The notes under the pieces were generated by a model. It had not been told where the DNA came from. It saw nothing but the letters and a program-made list of their open reading frames with translations, and searched no databases. Below are positions 41,866-50,869 of a DNA stretch of 64,000 nucleotides, one piece after another. Numbering within the stretch: the stretch's first letter is position 1; the number at the start of each line of letters is the position of its first letter. Source of the stretch: Paucimonas lemoignei (GTDB lineage: Bacteria > Pseudomonadota > Gammaproteobacteria > Burkholderiales > Burkholderiaceae_D); contig NZ_SLZQ01000011.1 in assembly GCF_004342585.1 (NCBI RefSeq), positions 55,873 through 119,872 of the forward strand. The letters run 5' to 3'. The position numbers were made by a program, and so were the translations under genes.

Positions 41866-44289
41866 ATGAAAACACGTATTGGCAAACTATCGCTGCGTAC
41901 GCGCTTACTCTTGATCATTCTGCTGGCGTCACTGCCGGCGGCAGGGTTTTTTGCACTCGAAAGTTCCAGGCAATATAAGCGGGCTTATCACGATGCAGGG
42001 GCGACCCTGATGGCGATTGCCAGACTGGCTGCCAGCAACCAGACCCAGGTAATACAGGGCGTCAAGGACACGTTGCTTGCCATCAGCGAACAAACTTTCG
42101 TGCGGCGCCAGGATCGCGCTTCCTGCCGCTCCTATCTCACGCGCCTGAAAGACCGCTATCCCGCGTATAACAATTTTGTTCTGATCGAATCCAATGGCGA
42201 TGTCGTGTGTTCCGGCACGCCGCCACCCCAACCGGTCAATGTCAGCGATCGGTCTTACTTCCAGACGTTAGTGCAGGAAAAACGTTTCGTCAGCGGCGGC
42301 TATCTGGCCCATCGCTTTACTGGCGCGCCGCTTGCGACATTCGCCTTACCTTTGATGGAAGACGGCAAGCTGGTCGGCGCCATTGCCACGGCCTTGCGCA
42401 TGGAAGCATTCAGTTCGCTGGCGCATGATGTTCCCTTGCCGGCCGGCGCGTCGTTTTTGATCAGCGATGCGTATGGCAATGTCCTGGCGCGCCAGCCGGC
42501 TCTTCCTGAGATCATCGGTAAATCTTTGCCGGATGCGGGCATGCGCGAAGGCCTCGGCGTGCGCTCGCCACAGTTTCTGGAAGCGCAGGGCATGGATGGC
42601 GTGCACCGCTTGTATGCCGTTGTTCCCAGCCTGTATGACGGCAAGCCGGCGTTTTATATCTTTGTCGGCATCGACCAGGCCAAGCTGGCCAATACCGCCA
42701 AGTTATCGCTGAAGAAAAATCTTGCCGTGCTGAGCATGATCGTCTTGCTGTCGATTGCCGGCACGTGGTTCCTGAGCCGGCGCTTCCTGATTTCTCCGAT
42801 GCGGCGGGTAATCCGGGCGGCCAAGGATGTGCGCGCCGGTAACCTGAAGACCAGGACCGGGATCGATCACGATACCGGCGAGATCGGCGAGCTGGCCATG
42901 CATTTCGATGCCATGACGCACGCGCTGGAAGAGCGCGAGCAGGCGAGCCAGGCGGCGCAGCAATATATCGAATATCTGGCGCAGCACGACCCGCTGACCA
43001 ACCTGCCCAACCGCCGGCTGCTGGATATCTGCCTGGCGCAGTTGATCGAACAGATGACCACGGAAGGCAAGCCGTTGATCGTGCTGTTTTTGAACCTGGA
43101 CCGCTTCCGGCTCATCAACGATTCGATGGGGCAAGTGGTGGGCGACCAGTTGCTGCAAACCGTGGCAAAGCGCCTGGAATTCGGCGTCCCGGTCGATGCC
43201 TCTGTGGCGCATCTGGGTAGCGATGAATTCGTCTGCGTCGTACCCGGCGTGGGCCGCAAGGAGCTTAGCAGCGTGGCCAGGGCATTGGTGTCGCGGGTGA
43301 CCGAGCCGTTTTTCATCAATGGCGAGCGCATCGAGATCGGCACGACAGTAGGCGCTGCCATTTTTCCGGAGCATAGCGACGATGGCACGGCGCTGGTGCG
43401 GCATGCCGAAGTCGCCATGCATGAAGCCAAGGAAAGCCGGATGCCGATCCGCGTGTTTTCGCCGCACCTGGGCGCGGCGGCCGGCCGGCGGCGCGTGCTG
43501 GAAACCGACTTGCGGCGGGCACTCGCCAATCACGAATTCCTGCTGGCGTATCAGCCCAAGGTCGATGCCGGCAGTCGACGCATCGTCGGCGCCGAAGCCC
43601 TGATCCGCTGGCAGCATCCGGAAAAGGGCTTGCTGTCTCCCGCCGGCTATATTCATCTGGCCGAGGAGATCCAGCTGATCGTGCCGCTGGGCGAATGGGC
43701 CTTGCGCGCCGCCTGTTTTCAGAACAAGCTCTGGCAGGATGCCGGGCTGCCGCCGATCCAGGTTGCCGTGAATGTATCGGCGCATCAGTTCAAGCGCGAG
43801 GATTTCGTCGAAACGGTGCAGCGCGCGCTTGATGACAGCGGCCTGGAGGCGCGTTACCTGGAGCTGGAAATTACCGAGGGAGCCTTACTGCAGGGTAGTC
43901 ATGACGTGCTGCATGCCTTGCGCGGCATGGGTATCGTGCTGGCCATCGACGACTTCGGCACGGGTTATTCCAACCTGAGTTATCTGAAGGATCTGCCGGT
44001 CGACAAGCTCAAGATCGACCAATCCTTCATCCGCGATATCGTGCGCGACCCCAGCGATGCGGCAGTGGCGCAGGCGATCATCAACGTCGCCAAGAGCTTG
44101 CGCATGAAGGTGGTGGCCGAAGGCGTGGAAGACCGCCAGACCTTCGACATCCTCGAAGGCTTGCATTGCGACGAGATCCAGGGGTATTACTGCGGCAGGC
44201 CGCAACTGCCCGATGAATTCATCCAGCTGCTGCGGCAAGGCTTCGCCATGCCGGAGGAGGATATTCACATCATCCGGGCGAAAGAGTAA
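41866..44289 (+). CDS. Cache-HAMP-GGDEF-EAL membrane c-di-GMP phosphodiesterase (copy 2)
   Basis: 807 residues, with the same layout as copy 1 from the N-terminal LSLRTRLLLIILLASLPAAG through the EAL domain. The periplasmic sensor is the most diverged part but keeps the two Cys (ASCRSYL, DVVCSG). The GGDEF site reads LGSDEF, again degenerate. All EAL catalytic motifs are present. Runs of identical DNA link it to copy 1 (68 bp at 43702-43769 equals 41149-41216), so the pair arose by tandem duplication and may still exchange sequence. The different sensors suggest the same output for two signals. Confidence 0.93.
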   Translation: MKTRIGKLSLRTRLLLIILLASLPAAGFFALESSRQYKRAYHDAGATLMAIARLAASNQTQVIQGVKDTLLAISEQTFVRRQDRASCRSYLTRLKDRYPAYNNFVLIESNGDVVCSGTPPPQPVNVSDRSYFQTLVQEKRFVSGGYLAHRFTGAPLATFALPLMEDGKLVGAIATALRMEAFSSLAHDVPLPAGASFLISDAYGNVLARQPALPEIIGKSLPDAGMREGLGVRSPQFLEAQGMDGVHRLYAVVPSLYDGKPAFYIFVGIDQAKLANTAKLSLKKNLAVLSMIVLLSIAGTWFLSRRFLISPMRRVIRAAKDVRAGNLKTRTGIDHDTGEIGELAMHFDAMTHALEEREQASQAAQQYIEYLAQHDPLTNLPNRRLLDICLAQLIEQMTTEGKPLIVLFLNLDRFRLINDSMGQVVGDQLLQTVAKRLEFGVPVDASVAHLGSDEFVCVVPGVGRKELSSVARALVSRVTEPFFINGERIEIGTTVGAAIFPEHSDDGTALVRHAEVAMHEAKESRMPIRVFSPHLGAAAGRRRVLETDLRRALANHEFLLAYQPKVDAGSRRIVGAEALIRWQHPEKGLLSPAGYIHLAEEIQLIVPLGEWALRAACFQNKLWQDAGLPPIQVAVNVSAHQFKREDFVETVQRALDDSGLEARYLELEITEGALLQGSHDVLHALRGMGIVLAIDDFGTGYSNLSYLKDLPVDKLKIDQSFIRDIVRDPSDAAVAQAIINVAKSLRMKVVAEGVEDRQTFDILEGLHCDEIQGYYCGRPQLPDEFIQLLRQGFAMPEEDIHIIRAKE

Positions 44290-44304
44290 GCGCGTTTCTT
44301 ACGA

Positions 44305-45843
44305 CTACGCCGTCGTGCCATCCAGCTTGAACACGCTTGCCACCTTGGCCAGCCGGTCCGCTTGTTCCCGCATCGCTGCCGAGGCTGCTGCCGCTTCTTC
44401 GACCAGGGCGGCGTTTTGCTGGGTGGTCTGGTCCATCTGCGTGATCGCCTGGTTGATTTGCTCGATTCCGCTTGACTGTTCGTGGCTGGCGGCGACGATT
44501 TCCGCCATGATGTCGGTGACGCGTTTGACGCTATTTACGATCTCTTCCATGGTCATGCCCGCCTGGTCGACGAGCTTGCTGCCGGCATTGACCTGCGTGA
44601 CCGAGTCATCGATCAGTGACTTGATTTCCTTGGCGGCGCCGGCGGAACGCTGCGCCAGCGCGCGGACTTCCGCCGCGACGACCGCAAAGCCGCGTCCCTG
44701 TTCGCCGGCGCGGGCCGCTTCCACTGCGGCGTTGAGCGCCAGGATATTGGTTTGAAAGGCGATGCTGTCGATGACGGTAATGATGTCGGCAATCCGGCCC
44801 GAACAGTCATTGATCGCCGCCATGGTCTGCACCACGCTGGAGACGACCTGGCCACCTTTGGTGGCGACGTCGGTGGCGGTATGGGCCAGCGTGTCGGCCT
44901 GGCGCGCATTGTCGGCATTCTGCCTGACGGTCGAGGTCAATTCTTCCATCGAGGCCGCAGTCTGTTCCAGCGCGCTGGCCTGCTGCTCGGTGCGCGCCGA
45001 GAGATCGAGATTGCCGGCTGCGACCTGGGACGAAGCCGTTGCGATGGCTGCCGAGCCGGAGCGCATTTCCAGAACGGTTTGCCGCAGGCTCTGCGTCATG
45101 GCATGCAGGGCCGTGAGCAGCTCACCCGTTTCATCCTTCGACCTGACCTGGATGTTCAGGTTGAGGTCGCCGGTGGCCACCGTGTTTGCCAGCGCGACCG
45201 CTTCCTTTAGCGGCCGCGTAATGCTGCGCGCGATCCGCCAGGCCAGCACGGCGCCGATCAGCAAGGCCGCGAGGGTGATGGCGGCAATGAGCGTGCGGCT
45301 GGTGTTATAGACGGCATCGATGCGCTCGTGGGCATCCTCGAAAAGCTTTTTCTGATATTCCAGGACGGACCTGACGGCATCGACATAGGCATCCATGGCA
45401 GACATCAGCCGGGCATCGGTCATTTGCCGGGCTTCGGCTTCCATGCCCCTGGATTTCATTTGCAGGATTTGCTTGCGCAGGTCGATGTAGGCGGCTCGCT
45501 TTTCCGCAACGGTGGAAATCAGCGCCTTGCCGCGCTCCGAGGCGATCAGGTTTTCCAGTTCTTTCTGAATGGTGCTGACCTGTGCGGATTGCGCGGCCAT
45601 TTGTTTTTCCAGCAGCTTCTGGTCTTCAGGATCGTTGCTTCTGACGAGAGCAAAGGTGCGCGTGGCATTGATCGCAGTTCCCCGCAACCATTCTTGCGCC
45701 AGTGTCGCCTTGTGTTCGGCTTCGAACATCGCTGTCTTGGCGTCGTCGATATGTTGAAGTTGCCATAGGTTGGTCACGCTCATCACCACCATCAGCAACA
45801 GCAGTACAGCGAAACCCAGGCCAAGCCGAAAACCGATTTTCAT
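44305..45843 (-). CDS. Methyl-accepting chemotaxis protein
   Basis: 512 residues from ATG 45843 (MKIGFRLGLGFAVLLLLMVV). TM1, a four-helix-bundle periplasmic domain (~30-185), TM2 (LIAAITLAALLIGAVLAWRI), HAMP, then the long signalling coiled coil with the hairpin tip IDSIAFQTNILALNAAVEAA and RAGEQGRGFAVVAAEVRALA. Methylation-type Glu/Gln pairs flank it. The C-terminus (VFKLDGTTA) lacks the NWETF-type pentapeptide. The ligand is unknown. It converges on the EAL tandem. Confidence 0.95.
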   Translation of the reverse strand: MKIGFRLGLGFAVLLLLMVVMSVTNLWQLQHIDDAKTAMFEAEHKATLAQEWLRGTAINATRTFALVRSNDPEDQKLLEKQMAAQSAQVSTIQKELENLIASERGKALISTVAEKRAAYIDLRKQILQMKSRGMEAEARQMTDARLMSAMDAYVDAVRSVLEYQKKLFEDAHERIDAVYNTSRTLIAAITLAALLIGAVLAWRIARSITRPLKEAVALANTVATGDLNLNIQVRSKDETGELLTALHAMTQSLRQTVLEMRSGSAAIATASSQVAAGNLDLSARTEQQASALEQTAASMEELTSTVRQNADNARQADTLAHTATDVATKGGQVVSSVVQTMAAINDCSGRIADIITVIDSIAFQTNILALNAAVEAARAGEQGRGFAVVAAEVRALAQRSAGAAKEIKSLIDDSVTQVNAGSKLVDQAGMTMEEIVNSVKRVTDIMAEIVAASHEQSSGIEQINQAITQMDQTTQQNAALVEEAAAASAAMREQADRLAKVASVFKLDGTTA

Positions 45844-46005
45844 GTTTACCATGCTTCGTCTACATTTCAAGAAAAATTGACATAAGGAAACATTTTACGA
45901 AGGCCCTTGCCGAATGTAGATGCCAATGCGTTAACGTTAAATAGAAAATAGGGCTGACCGATGTGCTTCTACAACATCCTGCCTGCAGAGTAATGGCAAA
46001 TCGAT

Positions 46006-46042
46006 ATCGGTTTCCACTGCAATTGACGCAATGGAAACCGAT
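46006..46042 (-). terminator. Long perfect hairpin directly after the DUF421 stop
   Basis: ATCGGTTTCCA and TGGAAACCGAT form a perfect 11-bp stem with a 15-base loop, abutting the stop codon at 46043. No good T-run follows on the minus strand. A terminator or 3'-end stabilising structure is likely. Confidence 0.5.
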
Positions 46043-46570
46043 CTAAGGTTCGCTGTGGCCATCCTGCCTTTGCTGCAGGCGCCGCAGCGCGGCTTCGATG
46101 CGCTGGTCCAGCATCTTTTCGATGTCGGGCTCGGCCGGCACGATGGAAATCCCGCCGGTCACTTCCAGCACCGCATATTTGATCTGTTCCATGTTTTCCA
46201 GGCCCTGGGAAAGGCGCGCCGCGGCCATGATGTCGGAACGCGTGACGTTTGTTTTTTTTAAGACGTCTTCCAGCACCTGGCCCTGGTTCACCAGCACCAC
46301 CGGCACGCCCTCGGTGATTCTTTCGATCGTGCGTGAACGGGTCTTGATGGCGGAAAGGCCAAGGTCGATGGTGACGAAGGTGAGGATGACGGTCATGGCC
46401 ATCACGACGGAGCGGTCTTCATCGACCAGCGCATTCTGGGTCGCTTCGCTGAGGATCAGCAGCAGGATGAAGTCGAACGTGGTCAGTTCGCTGAGCGTGC
46501 GTTTGCCGGTGAGGCGAAACAGCACGAGCAGGAAGACATAGATTGCCGCGGTACGCAGGATGATTTCCAT
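46043..46570 (-). CDS. DUF421/YetF-family membrane protein
   Basis: 175 residues. The family start is clear: three membrane segments (IILRTAAIYVFLLVLFRLTG, then KRTLSELTTFDFILLLILSE and VVMAMTVILTFVTIDLGLS), followed by a cytosolic domain beginning RTIERITEGVPVVLVNQGQV and containing KKTNVTRSDIMAAAR. The GKR-x(2)-S-x-L-x(2)-FDF motif is diagnostic. The role is unknown; homologues affect envelope or spore stress resistance. It follows the 46580 gene by 9 bp, an operon. Confidence 0.9.
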   Translation of the reverse strand: MEIILRTAAIYVFLLVLFRLTGKRTLSELTTFDFILLLILSEATQNALVDEDRSVVMAMTVILTFVTIDLGLSAIKTRSRTIERITEGVPVVLVNQGQVLEDVLKKTNVTRSDIMAAARLSQGLENMEQIKYAVLEVTGGISIVPAEPDIEKMLDQRIEAALRRLQQRQDGHSEP

Positions 46571-46579
46571 GGCATGACG

Positions 46580-47080
46580 TCAGGGATAGACAAATTGAGT
46601 GAAGGTCACGGGCGCGTCGCCATCCATGGCGACGGTGCCGCGCAAGGAGCCGATCTGCTGCGGCTCGAAATGAAAGTGCAGTTCGGCCGGTACATTTGCC
46701 CGCGTATTGAATTCAAATGTTAGTACGCCATCTTCGGCGATGGTGCGGTCCGGCGGCGGCGTGATGCTGGTGAATTCGAGCGCCTCGATATAAGCATTGC
46801 TGAAGCTGATCCGGGTCTTGCCTGCGCGCGGCTGGATGGACAGGCGGATGGTGTCGGAGGAATGGTTGCGCAGGAAGCGCTGGTACTGGAGCTGCAACTT
46901 GCCGTCGGAGGCGCTGATGCGCGTGTCGCTCAATGGACCGCCGCGCCCGAGCAGGCCGAGCGCCACCGCCGCCAGGATGAGCAGAAATGCGATCCAGGCA
47001 GCACGCTGGATGAGCCATTCACGCTTTTGCTGGCGGTGATCTTCATCCAGCTCGAATCCGGGATGATTGGTTTGTTCCAT
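46580..47080 (-). CDS. Single-pass membrane protein of unknown function
   Basis: 166 residues. A charged cytosolic start (MEQTNHPGFELDEDHRQQKR) is followed by one membrane helix (AAWIAFLLILAAVALGLLGR) and an extracytoplasmic beta-rich domain (SDTIRLSIQPRAGKTRISFS to FEPQQIGSLRGTVAMDGD). It is the first gene of the pair with the DUF421 gene and probably works with it. No named family is recognised, and there are no Cys. Confidence 0.75.
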   Translation of the reverse strand: MEQTNHPGFELDEDHRQQKREWLIQRAAWIAFLLILAAVALGLLGRGGPLSDTRISASDGKLQLQYQRFLRNHSSDTIRLSIQPRAGKTRISFSNAYIEALEFTSITPPPDRTIAEDGVLTFEFNTRANVPAELHFHFEPQQIGSLRGTVAMDGDAPVTFTQFVYP

Positions 47081-47201
47081 AGCCGACCGTCGTTACCGAC
47101 ATGACTCTCATGAAGCCAAAGGTAACGCAGTCGGCTATGGCAGGCAGTGTCCGGTATCAATGAAGAGGTGGATGCCGGCGTCGGCGCAGTTAGGCGCCGA
47201 A

Positions 47202-48098
47202 CTAAGTGCCGAACAGGTCGGCAAAGGCTTGGCGATATTCGGCGTGGCCCAGACGCATGCTGTTGTTGTGCGTGCCGCCCGGCACGACGATCAGCTTCTT
47301 CTTGCCGGGCGCCGCCGCGTACAGTTTTTCCGACAAATGCGATGGAATGAAGTGGTCGGCATCGCCGTGCACGATCAGCACCGGCACGTTGACGCGCCGG
47401 ATCTTGGCGGCGGAATCGAACCTTTGCGACATCAGCAATTGCACGGGCAGCCACGGGTAGGAGAGGGCGCGCGCCACATCCGGCAAGGAAGAAAACGAGG
47501 ATTCGACGATCAGGCCGCCTGCCGCCGATTCTTCGCTCGCTTGCGCCAGGCGGGATGCCAGGTCGATCGCCACCGCGCCACCGAGCGAATGACCGTAGAT
47601 GAAGCGCTTGCCGGCATCGGGCTGCAGGCGCGACAGATACTCCCACGCCACGCGCGCATCTTCATACACGGTCTTTTCAGAAGGGTAATCGCCATCGCTC
47701 TTGCCAAAGCCGCGGTAATCGATGGCCAGCACGGAAAAGCCGAAATCGCGCAACTGCTCGATGCGGAAAAGATGACCGGTCAGGTTCCAGCGGGCGCCAT
47801 GCAGGTACAGCACCGCCGGCGCATCTTTCTGCCGCGCCGGCCACCACCAGGTATGGATATGCTCGGTCCGGCCCTTGGCCTGCACCGGCAGGTTGGACTC
47901 GACCAGGCCATGCGGCAAGCCGTTGTACCAGCTGGCGGTGCCGGGCTCGACGCGGAACGTGAGTTCGCGTTCCTTTTGCCCGAGCTGTCCGCAGCCGACG
48001 GCGGCGACGACGGAGATCAGGGTGGACGAAACGGCAAGCGTGCGGGTACGTCCGCGCACACGGTCGGCGAGCGCGGAAAACAGGGACTTCAGGGGCAT
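47202..48098 (-). CDS. Alpha/beta hydrolase, probably exported or lipid-anchored
   Basis: 298 residues from ATG 48098; a TTG three codons upstream is unlikely. The N-terminus has a basic region, a hydrophobic stretch and VAAVGC, a weak lipobox. The hydrolase fold shows APAVLYLHGARWNLTGH (oxyanion region), the nucleophile elbow YGHSLGGAVA, the acid in VHGDADHFIP and the His in GGTHNNSM, a complete Ser-Asp-His triad. It resembles ABHD13/BEM46-like serine hydrolases. Substrate unknown. Confidence 0.85.
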   Translation of the reverse strand: MPLKSLFSALADRVRGRTRTLAVSSTLISVVAAVGCGQLGQKERELTFRVEPGTASWYNGLPHGLVESNLPVQAKGRTEHIHTWWWPARQKDAPAVLYLHGARWNLTGHLFRIEQLRDFGFSVLAIDYRGFGKSDGDYPSEKTVYEDARVAWEYLSRLQPDAGKRFIYGHSLGGAVAIDLASRLAQASEESAAGGLIVESSFSSLPDVARALSYPWLPVQLLMSQRFDSAAKIRRVNVPVLIVHGDADHFIPSHLSEKLYAAAPGKKKLIVVPGGTHNNSMRLGHAEYRQAFADLFGT

Positions 48099-48234
48099 TC
48101 TTTGCAAAGCGTGTTATCGATTAAGCGGCGCGCCTATCCATGCGCCGGCAAGTAGGCAAGAATATTTTTAGATATGGCACGCTGGAAAATGTTCCTGAAG
48201 CTTAACTCATCATCAAGGATCGTGTGGCGCTGGT

Positions 48235-48447
48235 TTACTGCTTTCCCGATTCATTCTCAGGTTTTTGATTTTGCATCGAAGCATTATTGTTGGTCGCCGG
48301 CGTGTTGGCGCCATCGTTGTAATTCGCGCCACTGCCGGCTTCATTGGCATTTTCCTTTTTCACCTGTGGCTGGGTTTGCGCATTGTTGTTGGTATTGGCG
48401 CTATTGGCGCCATCGTTGTAGTTGGATCCTTGTTGTGACTGACTCAT
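48235..48447 (-). CDS. Asn-rich small protein with an internal repeat
   Basis: 70 residues from ATG 48447, which has AGGAG 6 bp upstream; upstream in-frame codons lack this. Two 18-residue repeats dominate it: GSNYNDGANSANTNNNAQ and GANYNDGANTPATNNNAS, separated by a charged linker (VKKENANEAGS). It has no Cys, no signal peptide and no membrane segment, so it is expected to be disordered. The codons are ordinary and the ribosome site strong, so it is probably expressed. I do not recognise it. Confidence 0.6.
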   Translation of the reverse strand: MSQSQQGSNYNDGANSANTNNNAQTQPQVKKENANEAGSGANYNDGANTPATNNNASMQNQKPENESGKQ

Positions 48448-48696
48448 GACTGGCTCCTGTCGATGAAAGAATGGGGAGAATGCGCAGGCCATGCAAGCGG
48501 CTTGGGTGTATGGCTCCGAGCCGCCGTGACGACGTTGCGCATGTCGTATCAGTTTGGTCATTCGGATCGTGTCTTCGTTCCATTTGCGGGTGGCGGGGAA
48601 TCGGTCACGGTACGGGATTTCTGCTTGTGGAACGATTAAAGCTGACTATCGGTCAACTTGATTGCCCAGTGCTGTTTTGCCAGGTGCGCCAAATTC

Positions 48697-50802
48697 GTGA
48701 AGAAATTTTTATTCGGTAGGCTAGCCATCCGCTTTGCCATGATCTTTTTGCTGGCATTGTTGCCCGCGCTCGGCCTGGCAATATTTAATTCTCACGTTCA
48801 ATACGAAAACCAGAAAGCGCACTCACGCGAATCGGCGCTTCGCGTCGTCCGTTTATTGAAAGGCGCGCATACCCAGATCATCGATGATGCCAAGTCGCTG
48901 GTGAAATCGATGGCGCAATTTCCGCCATTTCGCGATCAGGCGGCGCAACGCTGCAATTTTTTGCGCAAGAGTTTTCCCCAGATGTTCCAGCGGTTTTCGG
49001 ATATTGCGCTAGCGGCGCCCGATGGGAACATTCTTTGTTCCACCGGTAATATCGATCGCGTCGCCATGCTCGGCAGCACACCGTTTTTTTCCGAGCTGCT
49101 GACCCGGCGCGATGTCGGCACGGGAGCGTACCGCTTCGATCCCATGCTGGCGTCGCCGTATGTGCTGATCGGCGCACCGGTCCTCAGCCGGGAAAACGAC
49201 GTCGATGCCATCCTGCTTGCGACGCTGGATTTTTCCGCCTTTGAAGCGCTGCAGCTGACCGCCCAGCTTTCCTCTGATTCGGTGATTTTTGTGTTCGATT
49301 CCAGCGGCCTGTTTTTGGCGCGCTATCCCGACCCGGAAGGATGGGAAGGCACCAACCGCATTACCAAAGCGGCGATTTTTCACGCCGTGCAAAGCAGCCT
49401 GGCCGACGAAGGGACGCTGGACTTGCTGGGGGCGGATGGCGTGCCGCGCCTGTTTGCCTACACCAAGCTGCGCAAGGCGCCGGGCCAGACGGTGTATCTC
49501 GCCACCGGGGTGCCGGTTGCCCTGGCCTATGCCAATGCGCGTCAAGATATCGTAGCGGATCTGATTACCTACGGCGGCTTGCTGCTGCTGGTGCTGTTGA
49601 TCGCCTGGGCGGCGGTGCAGGCCCTGGTGTCAAGAAAACTGCGCAGGCTGGTGCAGAGCGCGGGCCGCTTGCAGGCCGGCGAGCTTGGCGCCCGCACCGG
49701 CATGCAGGGGGCTGGCGATGAAATCGGCAAGCTTGCCGCCGCGTTCGATGCCATGGCCGACTCGATGGAGTCACGCATCCTGGAGTTGCAGCGTCACGGC
49801 AATGAGATGCGCGACCTGAAGGAGATGAGCGATGCCATGCAGGTGTGCGCCACGCAGGATGAAGTCCTGGCAATCGTCAGGCAATTCGCCTTGCGCCTGT
49901 TTCCCGATCAGCCCGGCGCGCTGTATCTGACGCATGCGAGCGGCGACTTTTTTGAATTGCGAACGCACTGGCACGAGCCGGTGGTGAATAGCGAATTTCT
50001 GCCGCAGGATTGCTGGGCGGCGCGGCGCGGAAAAGTGTATCGGGTGGATGCGGCCAGCAACCAGCCGCGCTGCCACCATGTCCATACGCCGCCGCCGATC
50101 AACTACATGTGCGTGCCGCTCATGGCGCAGGGCGAAATGCTCGGCATACTGCATCTCGAGAATGACCAGGCTGCCCGGCTGGCGGATGAGCAGCCGGTGG
50201 CGATGGCGTTTGCTGAACATACGGCATTGACGCTGGCGAACCTGCGCTTGCGCGACAAGCTGCATGTCCAGGCCATGCGCGACGGCTTGACCGGCCTGCT
50301 GAACCGCCGTTTCATGGAAGAGTCGCTGTTGCGCGAGACGCGGCACGCCCGCCGCAACCATAGCCAGATCGCAATCATCATGATCGATATCGATCACTTC
50401 AAGCGTTTCAACGATACCTTCGGCCATGCCGCCGGCGATGCCTTGCTGCGCGCCATCGGCAAGATGCTGCAGGAAGCCATGCGCGGCAGCGATCTGGCAT
50501 GCCGCTATGGCGGTGAAGAATTCACCGTGATTTTGCCGGGCACCCCGCTGCAGGCGGCCGCGACGATTGCGGAAAAGCTGCGCGAAAGCACGCAATCGAT
50601 GGAAGTGGCCATGGAAGGGCAGGCACTGGGGAAAATCACCATTTCGCTGGGCGTGGCGTGCTTTCCCGAGCATGGCGATACCTATGAGGCGGTCTTGCAT
50701 GCCGCCGACCTGGCCTTGATGCATGCAAAGCAGACCCGCAACCGGGTCGTGAAATATGCGCAGGACGAGCTCGAAATCCGCAGGCAAACGCAGCGCAGGT
50801 AA
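48697..50802 (+). CDS. Membrane diguanylate cyclase (Cache-HAMP-GAF-GGEEF)
   Basis: 701 residues from GTG 48697 (VKKFLFGRLAIRFAMIFLLA); TTG 48658 and ATG 48739 are alternatives. TM1, a periplasmic Cache-like sensor related to those of the 39-44 kb paralogues with Cys in AQRCNFL and NILCSTG, TM2, HAMP, a GAF domain (~400-540), then GGDEF. The active site is intact (CRYGGEEFTVILPG) and the inhibitory I-site RGSD lies exactly five residues before it. So this makes c-di-GMP from two GTP with product inhibition, opposing the nearby EAL proteins. Confidence 0.93.
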   Translation: MKKFLFGRLAIRFAMIFLLALLPALGLAIFNSHVQYENQKAHSRESALRVVRLLKGAHTQIIDDAKSLVKSMAQFPPFRDQAAQRCNFLRKSFPQMFQRFSDIALAAPDGNILCSTGNIDRVAMLGSTPFFSELLTRRDVGTGAYRFDPMLASPYVLIGAPVLSRENDVDAILLATLDFSAFEALQLTAQLSSDSVIFVFDSSGLFLARYPDPEGWEGTNRITKAAIFHAVQSSLADEGTLDLLGADGVPRLFAYTKLRKAPGQTVYLATGVPVALAYANARQDIVADLITYGGLLLLVLLIAWAAVQALVSRKLRRLVQSAGRLQAGELGARTGMQGAGDEIGKLAAAFDAMADSMESRILELQRHGNEMRDLKEMSDAMQVCATQDEVLAIVRQFALRLFPDQPGALYLTHASGDFFELRTHWHEPVVNSEFLPQDCWAARRGKVYRVDAASNQPRCHHVHTPPPINYMCVPLMAQGEMLGILHLENDQAARLADEQPVAMAFAEHTALTLANLRLRDKLHVQAMRDGLTGLLNRRFMEESLLRETRHARRNHSQIAIIMIDIDHFKRFNDTFGHAAGDALLRAIGKMLQEAMRGSDLACRYGGEEFTVILPGTPLQAAATIAEKLRESTQSMEVAMEGQALGKITISLGVACFPEHGDTYEAVLHAADLALMHAKQTRNRVVKYAQDELEIRRQTQRR

Positions 50803-50869
50803 TGGCGGGCCAACGGAACCTTTAGACAACTTCTTGCTCTGAAATGTGTGTCTTATCACATTCGAACCT

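Noticed and set aside
44305..45843. CheR/CheB-tethering pentapeptide at the chemotaxis receptor C-terminus
   Set aside because: The protein ends VFKLDGTTA, with no NWETF-like motif.
45844..46042. Sigma-28 (FliA) promoter upstream of the chemotaxis receptor
   Set aside because: No TAAA-N15-GCCGATAA arrangement in the minus-strand spacer; only partial matches.
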